Notes: a model not told the origin generated them from the sequence alone. Numbered from the stretch's first letter, positions 45,033-57,950 are shown. The stretch: 64,000 nt of DNA from Sequoia sempervirens (GCA_007258455.2 VDFB02254929.1:343239-407238); one strand, 5' to 3'. Program-made: numbers and translations.

Positions 45033-46645
45033 AGATGAATTCTTAGTTGATTTCACATTTCCAGATGCTTAAATGACCTAATGAACTAACAGCTGGATTC
45101 GTTATATAGCTTGGAGAATTCTGAGGAAGATCTTCTAGAGGTGATTTATCTTGAAAACTGATTCTGAGGGGTCAAAAGGCTGGGTCCCCTTGGGTAGCTG
45201 GGCTGCCCAACTCCTCCAGAGTTAGATTTTTCTGTGATTTCCACTTTCTTTCCTCTGTTTCTTCTTCCCTTTTGATTGGCAATATCTGATGATTGGCAAA
45301 TCTTTTGAGTTCATCATTGATTTCGATGGAGAGCCAGTTGGAATCTAAAGAAATGTTATGAAGATTGCAAACCCTAATTTCAACTTTCAGGCACTCAAAT
45401 CCTTGGGCGCCCCTGGCTAGCTGGGGTGCTCATCCTCTCCAGACCTGGTTATTTTTTGGACATTTTCAATTTCTCAACTCTGACCTTCCATACTTTGTCC
45501 TCCGTTTGATCTGCAATTGTTGGTAATTGATGAATCCGATGATCTGGCTGAGATATCCATCGGATAGCCGGCAAAATTTTGAAGAAGATGAGTGTATTTG
45601 CAAACCCTAATAGCTAACTTTGACCCTTCAAAACCCTAGGCGCCCCTAGCTACCTGGGGCGCCCAAAGTTCCCAGAGATAGAATATTTTCAAGTGATTTT
45701 CATAATTTGCATTTTGCTATTTTGGTGTAACCTCTCCATTCGATCGATGATCCTGGTTGATTGATTGATCCGATGGACCTATTGTTGAATTCACTGCGGA
45801 GCTGGAGGAATTCTGAGCAAGTTGTCTTGTATGCACAAATCCTAACAGGATCAACTGATACCTTGAAATGGTGGGCGCCCCTGGCTACTTGGGGTACCCA
45901 TCTCCTTCAGAGATAGTTTTCTTTTCAACTTTTTCAACCTTTCCTTTTCTCTTCAGATTTTGCTCCATGTTTCGATTGTCGGGTTTTGAAAAATGACTAA
46001 GGCATGAATGGCTAGGCGCCTTGACTGGATAGGGGCGCCTGGCATCTCCAAACTTAACCATTTTTCTCAGTTTTCAAGATTTTCCAGTTTCCCTCCTTTG
46101 TTCTTCGTTTCGTGAAGCATCATCCACTGTTTCTCGTTTTGTGGAGTGTTTGAGACCTCAAATCTAACATTTGATAGTTGAACATCCTCCATTGATGACC
46201 TTGGAGCTCTTGATTTAGCTTCTGAAAAAGCATAATAGACCCACCAAAGAAAAATTGATCTTTTGACGATTCTTACTGGACCAGCCTGATGAGAAAGTAT
46301 TTTAAGCCAATCAGAATCAATTTGAACCCCTGGAGTCAGACATTCTATTTTTAGAAAATTTTGCCAGCATCCATTTGAGAAGAAACCCAAAAAAACCCCA
46401 AAAAAGTGTATTTTTAGAAACTTTCCCAAAATTTAGGGCCGAAAAACTGAGATGTGGGTTTAGTAGACAAGGTCACTTTGAATGGACCCAGATCCCTAGA
46501 TTTTGAAAATTTTGAGTTTTTGACCTTCATGCATGACATGCAAAATCCATTTTTCGACCTTTTTGACAGTTTTTGACAAGACTTTTACCATTTCTTCAAA
46601 ATTCCTAAGTGTAGCAAAAATTTTAATTTGGGGTACAACACTTCT

Positions 46646-47363
46646 GAGTTGGGATATGTGATTTAGAGAGGTCTGATTCTGCTATAGCTTTTGAAGTTTT
46701 GGAACTCAATTATATGGATATTTTTTATGAAGGGGTGGCATTATCAGGTATCATGAAGACTTATTTATGATTTGAAGTGTGGTTTGGGGAGTCATGTTGT
46801 TCATATATGATATTCATTCTTGTATCTATTAGTGCAGATATGTGAATGTGAGGTGGCTGGTTCTGTATTTCCTGGAATGAGCATGTTATGAAGACTGTTA
46901 AATGGGAAAGAGTTAAGGTTTGGTTGCAAATTAAGTTCTCTATACAAAGAAATTTCAAAGTTTGATTAGTGATTTCATTTGCAAGCATAAGTGTCTTAGC
47001 TGGTGTGAAGAATGTATTTCGAAGTCAAGAATGCAGAGATGTTGTGTTGCGAAAATGCTTAAAGAGTTAGTGCTCTTACTGAAGTTGGTTCTTCAGCTGT
47101 TCGAAGTTGGTGGTTCTAGTGAGTTGGTGCTCATTTTTGTAATTTGGGGATTGTTGTCTCCTGGGTTGGTGCCCTTTTGAAGTTAATGAAAGCAATAGTT
47201 TTGCCGTGGTATTTTACCCGAAAGGGTTTTCCACATGATATTGGTGTTCTTCTTGTCAAATGTTTGCTCTTATTGTTTTGATTGCTGGTTTGTATGGTTT
47301 TAAGTTTTAAAGTTTTAAAATACTGATTCACCCCCACTCTTAGTATTTTCTGTGTGCTCTTCA
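46646..47363 (+). mobile_element. C1 copia 5' LTR, right part
   Basis: It continues the LTR from 6372 across the G1 TSD. It ends with the usual copia U5 phrases: CCCGAAAGGGTTTTCCAC, then CTGATTCACCCCCACTC, then TTCA at 47363. Confidence 0.8.
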
Positions 47364-47365
47364 AT

Positions 47366-47377
47366 TGGTATCAAAGC
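47366..47377 (+). other. C1 primer-binding site
   Basis: TGGTATCAAAGC, two bases after the LTR; initiator Met tRNA type with one change. Confidence 0.85.
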
Positions 47378-47430
47378 GAGGTTCCTTTGGAGAAATCTTG
47401 ATCGCTTAAAGGTAGATCCTGTTAGCACAC

Positions 47431-48468
47431 ATGGCAATTCATGAAGGTCTTTCTACAAAAAGAGCTTTATTTGATGGTTTAAACTATTCCTTTTGGAGTA
47501 TACGAATGTGTACATATTTGTTTTCTCTTGGATTTGGTATATGGAAAACTGTGGTAAATGAATATACAATTCCAACAACTCCCCCAACGAATGCAAATGG
47601 AAAAAGAGCTTTTGAAAACAGTACTAAAGCGATGAATGCTATCCTGTGTGGTTTGGCAGAATTTGAGTTTGTAAAAGTCATGCACGGTGAAACGACACAT
47701 GAAATATGGGACAAACTTTAGAAAACCTATGAAGGAGATGATAAAGTGAAGAAGGCAAAACTTCAGACACATAGGAGACAATTTGAGAGTCTTAAGATGT
47801 AGGAAGAAGAAAGTGTTGCTGCATATCTACTACATGTAGATGAAATTGGTAACACAATCAAAGGTCTAGGAGAAAAGATTGAGAAATCCACCGGTTTTTA
47901 GAAGATCTTAAGGTCACTTCCCTTGCATTTTGATGCAAAGGTATCTGCTATTGAAGAAATGAAGGATCCTGACAAGTTGAAAGTGGATGAATTACATGGA
48001 ATTCTCACTGCCTATGAGATGAGAACAAATGCTGATCAACCATCAAAAAGGGAGGCAACCTTTAAAGTTTTAAAAAAGGGAAAAGACAAGGAACTTGCAA
48101 CTAGTGATAGTTTGGATGAAGATTCAAATATTGAAGAAGCTCCTATCATGAGAAAACTGAAGAAAGGATTTGGAAAGTATAAAGGAAAATTACCCTTCAA
48201 GTGCTTCAACTATGGAAAAGTGGGACACTTTGCATCTAAATGTCCCTATACTAAGAATGAGGACAGCAATAGTGAAAAAAAATCTAAACATTTCAAAAAG
48301 GGGTATCAAGGTAAGAAAAAAAAGTTTAAGAAATCTGCAAAAACTCTGTACTCAAAAGATCACAATAGCTCAACAAAAGATAGGGATGAAGAGTTTTCTG
48401 ATGAAGAAATCTTATTTATGGTTGAAGAGGAAAATATGTTTGAAATGGAAGACAGATGTAGAAGATGA
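47431..48468 (+). pseudogene. C1 gag
   Basis: An ATG at 47431 opens with LFDGLNYSFWSIRMCTYLFS. Later parts are ETTHEIWDKL, LPLHFDAKVSAIEEMKD and the zinc-knuckle-like CFNYGKVGHFASKC with tyrosine as second ligand. Then comes a lysine-rich tail. TAG stops are at 47719, 47800 and 47899, and a frameshift is at about 48450. Confidence 0.9.
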
Positions 48469-49265
48469 GCAATATGATGAAGGAGAAGTTGATCTTGAGG
48501 CCGACCTTGTAGGTGCACTAAGTGAAATTAGGAAACTTAGAAAAAGAAATCAGAAGTTAAGATTACAATAGCAAGAAGACAATGATTCTAAGGCCTTGGC
48601 ATCTCAAGCTCTTGAAGAAGCTGAAAAAAATATTGTTGATTTAAAAATTTAGATTGAAGAGGCCAGAAAAAATAGAAGAAATTAGAAAACAGCTTAAGCT
48701 AAAGGAAGAAAATTGTGAAAGACTTGAAGCTGAAATAGTTTCACTTAGGAAATTAGACAAATCAATGTTACAGTTGAATAATGAGATGAAGAATGAGAAA
48801 AGTTCTATATCGTTGGATGAGATCATTAGCTCACAAAAATCTTCTGCTGATAAAAGTGGAGTTGGATATGAAGAATGTCAAAGTTCCAAGCCAGCAAAAG
48901 GAGAAAAGGAAAAGACCAACTTTGATAGCACAAGAAGTTCACAATCCAAAATCAGAAACAACACTTTCAGAAGACCACCTATTTCCAGGCAAGTTCACAT
49001 GACTGGGTTTAACAATTCTTTCTTTTATGGATATTGTTTTACATGCAATTGTTTTGGTTACAAGGCAACAAACTGTAGAGTGTATGCAAGAAGTGATTTC
49101 AGATTTATGAATAGAAATCAAGGTTTCTTGAATAGGAACTCTTTTGCTCCCTTGATGAATTACAATATTATATGCTATAAATGCAATAATTTTAGTCATA
49201 CTTCAAAAGTTTGTAGAAGTGATTTAGCAGATTTTTCAAAGCAAAGCAAGAAGGAAGGAAAATAG
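48469..49265 (+). pseudogene. C1 gag-pol linker with coiled coil and two zinc-knuckle motifs
   Basis: A charged helical stretch (KLKEENCERLEAEIVSLRKL) is followed by CFTCNCFGYKATNC, in which the histidine is tyrosine, and by CYKCNNFSHTSKVC, which is intact CX2CX4HX4C. Stops are TAG at 48569, 48650 and 49263. A frameshift occurs near 48660. Extra zinc knuckles at this place are known from some plant copia lineages. Confidence 0.75.
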
Positions 49266-49289
49266 GATAAAGCAAAAGCAGTTGAATCA

Positions 49290-50568
49290 ATGATTGTGCA
49301 AACAACCTTACATGCACTAAATGAGAGAGACAAATGGTACATTGATAGTGGCTGTTCTAGACATATGACTGGTGACAAAAGCAAATTTCTCTCTTAAATG
49401 AACAAATGGTGGAACCGTAAGATTTGGTGACAATACATTAGAAAAAATTTTAGGTAAAGGGACTCTTATTTTGGATGATGTTAAGACCAAGGTTGAAAAT
49501 CTTTTGTATGTTGAAGGTCTAAAACATAATTTATTGAGTGTGAGTCAAATGTGCGACCAAGGGCACACTCTTGTTTTTAACTCTGATAGTTGTGAAATTA
49601 TTAAGGATGGAAGACATATTGCTAATGCTAGTAGAGTTGCTAATAATCTTTATGTTTTTGATGACATCAAAAGTGAGAAGTGTTGTTTGAGTAAGGAAGA
49701 TGAAGGATGCTTATGGCACAAAAGGATGGGACACTTGAACTTTGATAATCTTGTTCAAACCAACAAGAAGGAAGCAGTAAGAGATATGCCAAAGTTTACA
49801 AAACCTTTAGACATTTTTTGTAGAGAATGCCAATTGGGAAAGCAAACTAGGAGTTTCAAATCAAAAGAATATTCTACTTCAAAGCCTCTTGAGCTGATTC
49901 ACACTGATTTATGTGGGCCAACTAGAACTAAGAGTGTGCAAGGTGAAAAATGTTTTATGTTATTAATTGATGACTTTTCAAGAATGACTTGGGTTGCATA
50001 TTTGAAGGAGAAATCAGAAGCACTTGAAAAATTTGAGGCATTCAAAGCCTTAGTGGAGAATGAGACCGGTCTGAAAATTAAATGTCTTCGTTCAGACAAG
50101 GGTGGAGAGTTCACCTCAAATGAATTTGTAGATTTCTGCGAAAAACTTGGGAAAAAAAGACAATTTTCAGCAGCAAAATAGATCAGTCCAAGAAATGGCT
50201 CATAGCATGTTAAATGAGTCAAAGGTGCCTGATTCTTTTTGGAGAGAAGCTGTCCACACTGCTGTTTACATTTAGAATCATGGGCTGATTAGAGCAAAAT
50301 ACAACAAGACTTCATATGAATTCTGGAAAGGTAAGCCTGCTTTAGTTAAATATTTCATAATTTTTGGAAGTCAATGCTATATTATAAGGGATGAAGATAA
50401 CCAAGGAAAGTTTGAACCTAGGGCTGATGGAATTTTCTTAGGATATTCTTCTAAAAGTAAGGCTTATAGATATTATAACAAGAGATTACACAAAGTTGTT
50501 GAAAGTGCAAATGTGAAGGTTCACGAAGAAACAAACTTTCAAAACAAGATGCAAGGTGATGAAAGTAG
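49290..50568 (+). pseudogene. C1 protease and integrase
   Basis: Protease: WYIDSGCSRHMTGDKSKF (DSG). Pre-integrase: CLWHKRMGHLNFDNLVQTNK and CRECQLGKQTRSF. Core: HTDLCGPTR, LIDDFSRMTWVAYLKEKSEA and CLRSDKGGEF. A frameshift at about 50160 and a TAG at 50273 follow. The core ends near QGDESSC, where S1 inserted. Confidence 0.9.
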
Positions 50569-50573
50569 TTGCA

Positions 50574-52547
50574 TGTAATGCCCCCTTCTCAGTGATGATC
50601 TCATTATGGACTGATAGCCTATTTCTGGAAATCCGTAGGCTACTCAGATGTGCAAATTAGGGTTTCCACTTTTGGAGGTGCTTTTGAAGGCTTGCGTGTG
50701 AATATTTCTGATGCATGTCTGGTGGTTTTTTCGGGGTTTTTTGAGAGCTTTAGAATGAGGTAACATGCACCAGTTTCTAACAGCCTTCCTGGAGACTTAC
50801 TATTTTTAGTAAGTCATGTTTTCTGCTCAATTTGGCTTTCTATTGAGTTTGAAGTGAACTTACTATTTTTGGCATTGGCTATTTTTAGTAAGTCTATTTT
50901 TGGTAGTGACATCATCAGCAGTTCAGCTCTGGTCATCATGCTATTTTTGACAATTTGTCAGTTTCAGTTTTGGTGTTGGTCTTTGTTGCTTCATTGGACT
51001 AAGTCTCAATACTTAGTCAAATTTAAAATAAATTTATATTTTAAATTTGTACCTTATGCCTAGTCATTGAATTTCAATTGTTTTTAAAATGGGGCCATGA
51101 AGGGGATGCCTCATCAAAGCTCTTAATGTTTTATTAATGTTTAAATATTTTTTCAAAAGTGGGATGACTTGGGAAGATTATGAAGAGTTTTAATTAATTT
51201 AAATGCTTTTGAGGTGGATGTCCTTTGGAGAATTTGAAGAATTTTCTTACTGGGAGTTACAGGTTGCTTCATTCGCCTAATGAGCTTATATATTGATGTT
51301 TTGAGATGAGTTGAGGATCTTTTGGAAAATTCATAATGTTATGCTGTTGAACTGAGTTCAGACTTTGCTAGGAGGATTGGGTATTCTCTAGCCTTATACC
51401 ATTCTTCGGGCCTGAAACTATGGCTATCCTAGATAGTGACTGAAGACCATACTTCATTCAAGAGTGTGGATTGACCTTAATTGTGATGGTGATAGCAGAT
51501 TGCTGTTGTGTAATCTGTTTATAGGCAGGTTGTTGGTTTATAATTTGTTTATAGGCAGATTGCTGGTTTATAATTTGTTTATATCATTGCTGGAAGTGCA
51601 AGCTGAAGTACATTTCTGCTCGTGGCTTCAACTGCATAATTTATTTGGTTCTGGGTATTGGTGCCAACTGTGCAACTGTGGAAGGCGCCTCATCTCACCA
51701 ATTTGCAGATTTTGTCTCTGTGAATCCGATTCTTAAGAGGTCGACCCTTCTTGGAGGCCATACCATCCCTTGATGTGCATTGGGATTTGTGCCACTGTTT
51801 GGTACAAAATTTGAAGGTGTCTAGCTGTTGGAATTTGGACACCTAGCTTCAAGGATTCACCAACATTCAGTGTCACGTCAATCAGGCTCCATTTGGCAAA
51901 GTTATGAGCAAAATGGTGAATTCTCTTCTTGCTGGTTTGATTTTCTGTTCTTGCTTTTTCTAATCAGACTTGTCTAATTTTGATGTATTGCTGGTTTGAG
52001 CTTAAATTCTATATCATTCTTTTGTAATTGTTAGAGGTTTACTACTCTAACTCATTGTGGTTTTGGAAGCATACTTCTTGGTATTTGCAGCTGAAACTAT
52101 ATCATTGTAAAGCTGGTTTAGTAGTACTAATAGCTTTTTCTTATTTTGCAATTTAGTTTTGTAATTACTCCCACTGAGAAGTGGTTGAGTTAAATAATTT
52201 ACTTTCAGCACTTTGTTAGTTTCCCCCCATTGAATAAGTGGCAGAGTGGAATAATTTCCCCCCACTGAATAAGTGGTAGAGCGGAATTCATGGTTGGTTA
52301 TCCGCCTACTTTGTATTTATTTCTTTAATGATTGGCCAGCCGCTAACAACAACTTTGTATCTTTCTTTCTAGTTGCTAACGATCCTCGACACCATATGCT
52401 ATCACCTCGCCCACACTGGGATCTTCGTGAACATTCTTGGTGAAGGGTTACTTTCCAAGCTGGTTATCTTTGAAGCTAACACTAATCAATGGTCTTGTGC
52501 TGATATTGTTATGATAAAATTTCAAAAAATTAAGGGGGAAAATTACA
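50574..52547 (+). mobile_element. S1: solo LTR, about 1.97 kb
   Basis: Ends are TGTAAT and ATTACA with a perfect TSD TTGCA (50569-50573 and 52548-52552), inside the C1 coding region. It holds CTTACTATTTTTAGTAAG (50797-50814) and CTATTTTTAG (50879-50888), a 30-bp tandem repeat (51495-51584) and CCACTgaataAGTGG hairpins (52165-52285). Orientation is chosen from the TGTAATGCCCCC start, similar to the R1 and G0 LTR starts, and from the purine tract AAGGGGGAAAATTACA at its right end, which is odd for an LTR end. No coding sequence recognised. Confidence 0.75.
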
Positions 52548-52552
52548 TTGCA

Positions 52553-54330
52553 AAGAAGATGAGTATTGATCAAGAGACACTTTCAAATGATCAAAATGGG
52601 ACAGCAAAAACAACTCCAACAAATACACCTACAAAAGATCAAAATGAGACTTCTTCAAAGACTCTATTGAAGACTCCATCAAAGTTTGTTCAAAGAAATC
52701 ATCCAGAAGATCGGATTATACAAGAAGGAAGACCAAAAACCACTAGACGAATTGTTAATTATTCTGAAAATGAAGATATCTCTGTGCTGTCCAAGATTGA
52801 GCCTAAAATTTTTGAAGAAGCAATTGAAGATAAACATTGGGTAGGTTCTATGGAAGAAGAGCTTGATCAAATACAAAAAATTGAAACTTGAGAAATTTTC
52901 CCAAGGCCTAAAAACAAGAAGGTGATTGGCACAAAGTGGGTGTTTAGAAACAAGATGAATGAAGTGATAAGGAATAAAGCAAGACTTGTATGTAAAAGAT
53001 ATGCATAGGTTGAAGGCATAGACTCTGAAGAAACTTTTGCTCCTGTTGCATGTTTAGAAGCTATTAGAATGTTCTTAGTTTTTGCTTCTTTCAAAGATTT
53101 CAAATTTTTTCAAATGGATGTAAAATTTTCTTTTCTAAATGCTAACTTGGATGAAGAAGTATACATAGAACAACTAGATGGGTTCATCATTTTAGAAAAT
53201 CAAAACTATGTGTGCAAGTTAAAGAAGGCACTCTATGGGCTTAAACTAGCTCCACGTGCATGGTATGCCAAATTAGACAGATATTTGCAGCAGCAAGGCT
53301 TCAGAAGAGGGCTTCAGAAGAGGGATAGCAGACAACAATCTCTATCCCAAGGAAGAAGGTAATCATATGTTGATTGTAGTGGTTTATGTTGATGATGTTA
53401 TTTTTGGAAGCAATTGTGAGAAGATGTGTCAAGTTTTTGCCACAAACATTTAGGAGTTCGAAATGTCCATGCTTGGTGAGTTGTCATTCTTTCTTGTTTT
53501 GCAAATTTGTCAATCAAATAGAGGCATATTCATTTCTCAAACCATGTATATTAAAGAGATGTTGAAAAAGTTTAGAATGGAGGATTGCAATCCTGTAAGT
53601 ACCCCCATGGCGATAGGATGCAATTTGAGTAAAAATGGGGTCTCTAGATGCTAACCAAACTTTGTACAGGTCTACGATAGGAAGTTTGTTGTATGTAACG
53701 GCTAGTAGACCTGGCATTATGCAAGTTGTGGGCTATGTAGCTAGATTTTAGGCTACCCCAAAACACACACATGTGTATGTAGTTAAGAGGATCTTCAAGT
53801 ATCTCAAGGGTACTATGGACTATAGGTTGTGGTATCCAAAAGGCAAAAACTTCACACTTACAACTTACATAGATGCAGATTGGGGTGGATGTGTTGATAA
53901 TAGAAAGAGCACAAGTGGAGGTGCATTCTTTCTAGGAGATTGTCTTGTATCTTGGCTGAGCAAAAAGCAAGCTTCTATTTCTTTATCTACAACTGAAGCG
54001 GACTATATCATAGTAGTGCCTTGTTGCACACAAGTCCTATGGATGAAGCAAACTTTGAAGGACATAAAGGTAGAGTATGAACATCCTATTTATATCTTTT
54101 GTGATAACACAAGTACCATTAATATTTTAAAAAATCTAGTTATGCACTCTAGGACTAAACATACTCCTATCAAGTATCATTTTTTGAGAACAAGTTAGTG
54201 ATCAACAAGTTAAGTTGGAATATGTCACTACTAAAGAATAAATTGTAGATATATTTACTAAGCCTTTACCAAAGGAAACATTTGAATACTTGTGGAAGAA
54301 GTTGGTAGTGATTTCACTCCATCTTTGAGT
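52553..54330 (+). pseudogene. C1 reverse transcriptase and RNase H
   Basis: The linker has KFVQRNHPEDRIIQEGRPKT. RT has FQMDVKFSFLNANLDEEVYI, KKALYGLKLAPRAWYAKLDR and YVDDVIFGSNC. RNase H has YIDADWGGCVDNRKSTSGGA and SISLSTTEADYI, ending HSRTKHTPIKYHFLR. Stops are TGA at 52889, TAG at 53006, 53451 and 53749, and TAA at 54239, plus frameshifts near 53330. Confidence 0.9.
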
Positions 54331-54412
54331 AGTTGTTTGCACTCAAGGGGAGCTTTCATTGTCACATTTTATCAGCCTTGTTTCAATTTTACATGTTATT
54401 CAGTTTGCCATT

Positions 54413-54489
54413 GATGTCAAAGGGGGAGTGGTGAGTCAGGGGAAGCAGTATTGGTTTTAGGTGTTGCCATCAATGACAAAGGGGGAGAT
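54413..54489 (+). other. C1 double polypurine tract
   Basis: AAAGGGGGAG occurs twice, at about 54419 and 54478. Each follows a CCATTGATGTC or CCATCAATGAC phrase. The second directly precedes the LTR. Confidence 0.75.
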
Positions 54490-55357
<868 letters not shown>

Positions 55358-57229
55358 GAGTGTTTTGATGGGTTCTAGGCTTAGGTTTTGTTTCTTGTGG
55401 GTGCAAGAACATGTTAATGAATAATTGCTGCTGATTTTTGGATAAATGTGTTGAATGAATGTATTGTAATCTCTATATGTCAATGTGCCATATCCTCCAA
55501 GTTTGTGAAAAATGCAATATTGGGTAGGTTTATGCTCATGTGGTGGACTATTATATTTGTGTAAGAGAGGGGGACCAACCACACCAAGGCTCCAGGTTAC
55601 GGACAACCGAGAGCAGAGGGCTCCCCTAACTTACCTCACTCTAAAAGGTGTTTTGGGATGAGGATTGAGAATGAAGAGCACTATGAGGTACTTCTATCAA
55701 TCTACAGATCCAAAATTCTACTTGGGGCTAGACGAGTTGGTTTTTGGAGTCTGAACTATACCTCAGACAACTCTCTGTCCGAGGACGGAAGCGCAACGCA
55801 CTGGTGTTCGTACAGCTAGAAAACATAAAGTACAATAGAGAAGCCACCAAAAACCTACTTACAACCTAGCTAAATGATTTTAACGAAAATGACAGAATGA
55901 TAAAATATAAAAAGTAAGTGTGTAAGTAATAAAGCAAGTAGATAAAGACTAGGGTGGTGAAAACCAACTCATTGAAACGCTAGTTCGCTAACTAGCTCCA
56001 CGTACAAGTTCACCTACACACAAACAAGAAGGGGAAAATTGTTGGGGCTGTATAGGGGTTTGTCTCAGTCAAACCCCCGTTTTGGTGTTTCCACCTCCAC
56101 GGACAACAAGAAAACAACAAAGTAGAATATGTGATAAAGGAAATGAAAGAAGTGCAATGAACACTACAAAAGAAAAATGCTACTCTATCAAATCACAAAG
56201 GAGAGGAATGAAGCGTTACCACCTCCACCCAAAGGCTCTCAAGGCCAATGAAGGGAGAATGCAACCACAACTGCAACGGTGATGAAGGGAGGTCTCGCAA
56301 GACTCCAAGCTCGCAATTTCTATGGTAGCCTCACACGTGCAATGTGGAGTTGATGGAGTGTCAAGTTGCTGCAATGCTCAAGCTAAATGGTGAAAAAATG
56401 GAGTACTAGAATGCTGAAGAATTTGCTTGAGAATGTGAAGAAGTTGTGAAAGAATTGAAGTGAAAGTGAGATGAATGGATTTGAAGGCCAAAGGGAACTG
56501 TTTTTCAGGTTAGTTGGTCGCATAGAGGCGTTACAATTCGACCCCAATTAGGTGTGTAACGTCCCTGTGGACTCTGGATGCAGGAATCTGTTAGGGATGG
56601 CAGCGCGTCGCACAGACGTCTGTGCGCCATGCTCGCGTCCCTAACGAAAATTCCCCCGCCGACACACAAAACATGAGCCAAGTGGATGCATTCTAGATGG
56701 GTGATGTGGAATTTCGCCTTCGGATTTGATTTTCTAAGGTGAGGGTATGTGAAAGGGGAGTTTGCACAAGAGGTGCAACTTTGCTCCTATACAATTTGTT
56801 CATGTATTGCTTTCGCCTATGCTAAAGAAGATTGATAGCATTCATATCCATGGTTGGATTAGGTTTATTCTAAAATTTAACAATTTTATCCTTGTCTTGA
56901 TGGATTTTGGTGATTTGAAGTGTTTTAGAGTTGCTCTCCACAAGTTTGCCATTATTGTCAAGTTTTTCTCACTATTAATAATTGCTTGGTCAATCTATAA
57001 GTCATCGTCTATGGCTTTGTGATAGGTTCTACAAGGGAATCTTTGGACCTCTTCTTGAATGTTTGTGTTCATCCAATGAAGGGGATCACAGAGTTCTTTG
57101 AGGTCCATATGAGGAGCAATAATTGGAGAGTTGTAAAGAACTTTATTTTATTGAAGATTAAGTGTGCTACAAATTCGTTAGGCTCCTATAAAATGTGGAG
57201 GGACTCCCTCATTCTGATTTTTCAATAAA
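55358..57229. other. Unassigned sequence, probably old LTR remains
   Basis: No gene seen. Features: hairpin GCTAGTT-CGCT-AACTAGC (55979-55996); hairpin GGGGTTTG-TCTCAGT-CAAACCCC (56055-56077), which follows a TGTTGGGGC that may be an LTR start; and an 18-bp perfect palindrome at 56609-56626. The open frames at 56762-57228 show no motif. Confidence 0.4.
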
Positions 57230-57950
57230 TTACTCATGTCTAAAGCCCAAATGAACTTGTCTACTAATCATTTGAATGTGTGGATACATGCTTCAGGTAA
57301 CCTATAACACTTGTCTAAAGCTATTCGCTCCAAAGTCCTAGGAAAAATCTTGGTCATTATGGCATCTTGTGGGAAGAGTTTGCAAACAACAATTGCATAA
57401 ACCTTGAAGTGGGCATTCAAAGCTCCCTCACCTTTGTACTTAGGTAAATTTGGCAAAAGTCTAGGCAAGATGGCATTTCTTATGACATGATCTAAGGGCT
57501 CCTTATGATACTTAAGTTCCCATGCCTAGATCATGAGGAGGCATATGATTTATAAATTGTGAACATGAGGTGGTAACTAGTTCACAATTTGACTATGATT
57601 TTGCTATTGGCGGGTGGATTGCAACCTAGTCCACTTAGATTCAAAGTTTTTGAATCTTATCATGAGATTGGCTAAATGTTGTCTAGGATAACTAGTGTTT
57701 GCTTGTTGAGTCTTAGGTTTGTCAATTGCCCTTTTAGTTGCTGGAGTTGCTTGAACTTCTCATAAATGATATGTTGCAATTGAGTTTTAAAAGTGATGTT
57801 TTAACATCTAGCACCAACTTCAATCCACTTGGTATGGTCCTGAGGGGATGATGGATAATGAATCTCCACAAATGTAGGTGACTTTTAAGGTAATTTGAAG
57901 TCCAAAATTGGCTGCAAGAACAGGTTATATGCTAAAGGAGTGGGCCTAAC

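Larger units (their letters stand above)
6373..46640 (-). mobile_element. G1: giant-LTR Tat-like Ty3/gypsy element, non-autonomous, heavily nested
   Basis: The ends are TGTTGGCATT at 6373 and GGTACAACA ending at 46640, with a perfect 5-bp TSD, CTTCT (6368-6372 and 46641-46645). The LTRs are 6373-26709 (3' LTR, split by C2 and H1) and 29571-46640 (5' LTR, split by insertion L). Without inserts they are about 4.4 kb including H1, and 3.6 kb. The internal region is only 2.9 kb (26710-29570) and reads gag, protease, then RNase H on the minus strand. I see no reverse transcriptase or integrase. The right LTR keeps the empty site for C2 at about 30525 and for H1 at about 45690. Confidence 0.9.
29571..46640 (-). 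repeat. G1 5' LTR (interrupted)
   Basis: The LTR segments are 29571-31589 and 45044-46640; insertion L lies between them. The inner edge starts TATTGGC where the other copy has TGTTGGC. TATA box (minus) at 30286-30294. Confidence 0.88.
47364..54489 (+). mobile_element. C1 copia internal region
   Basis: From the primer-binding site to the second polypurine tract, with the copia order gag, protease, integrase, RT, RNase H. S1 interrupts it between integrase and RT. About ten TAG stops and several frameshifts make it an old copy. Confidence 0.9.

Noticed and set aside
55361..56040. Possible new LTR starting TGTTTTGATGGG at the C1 3' LTR break
   Set aside because: TTGAG could be a TSD, but I found no matching second end or second copy.
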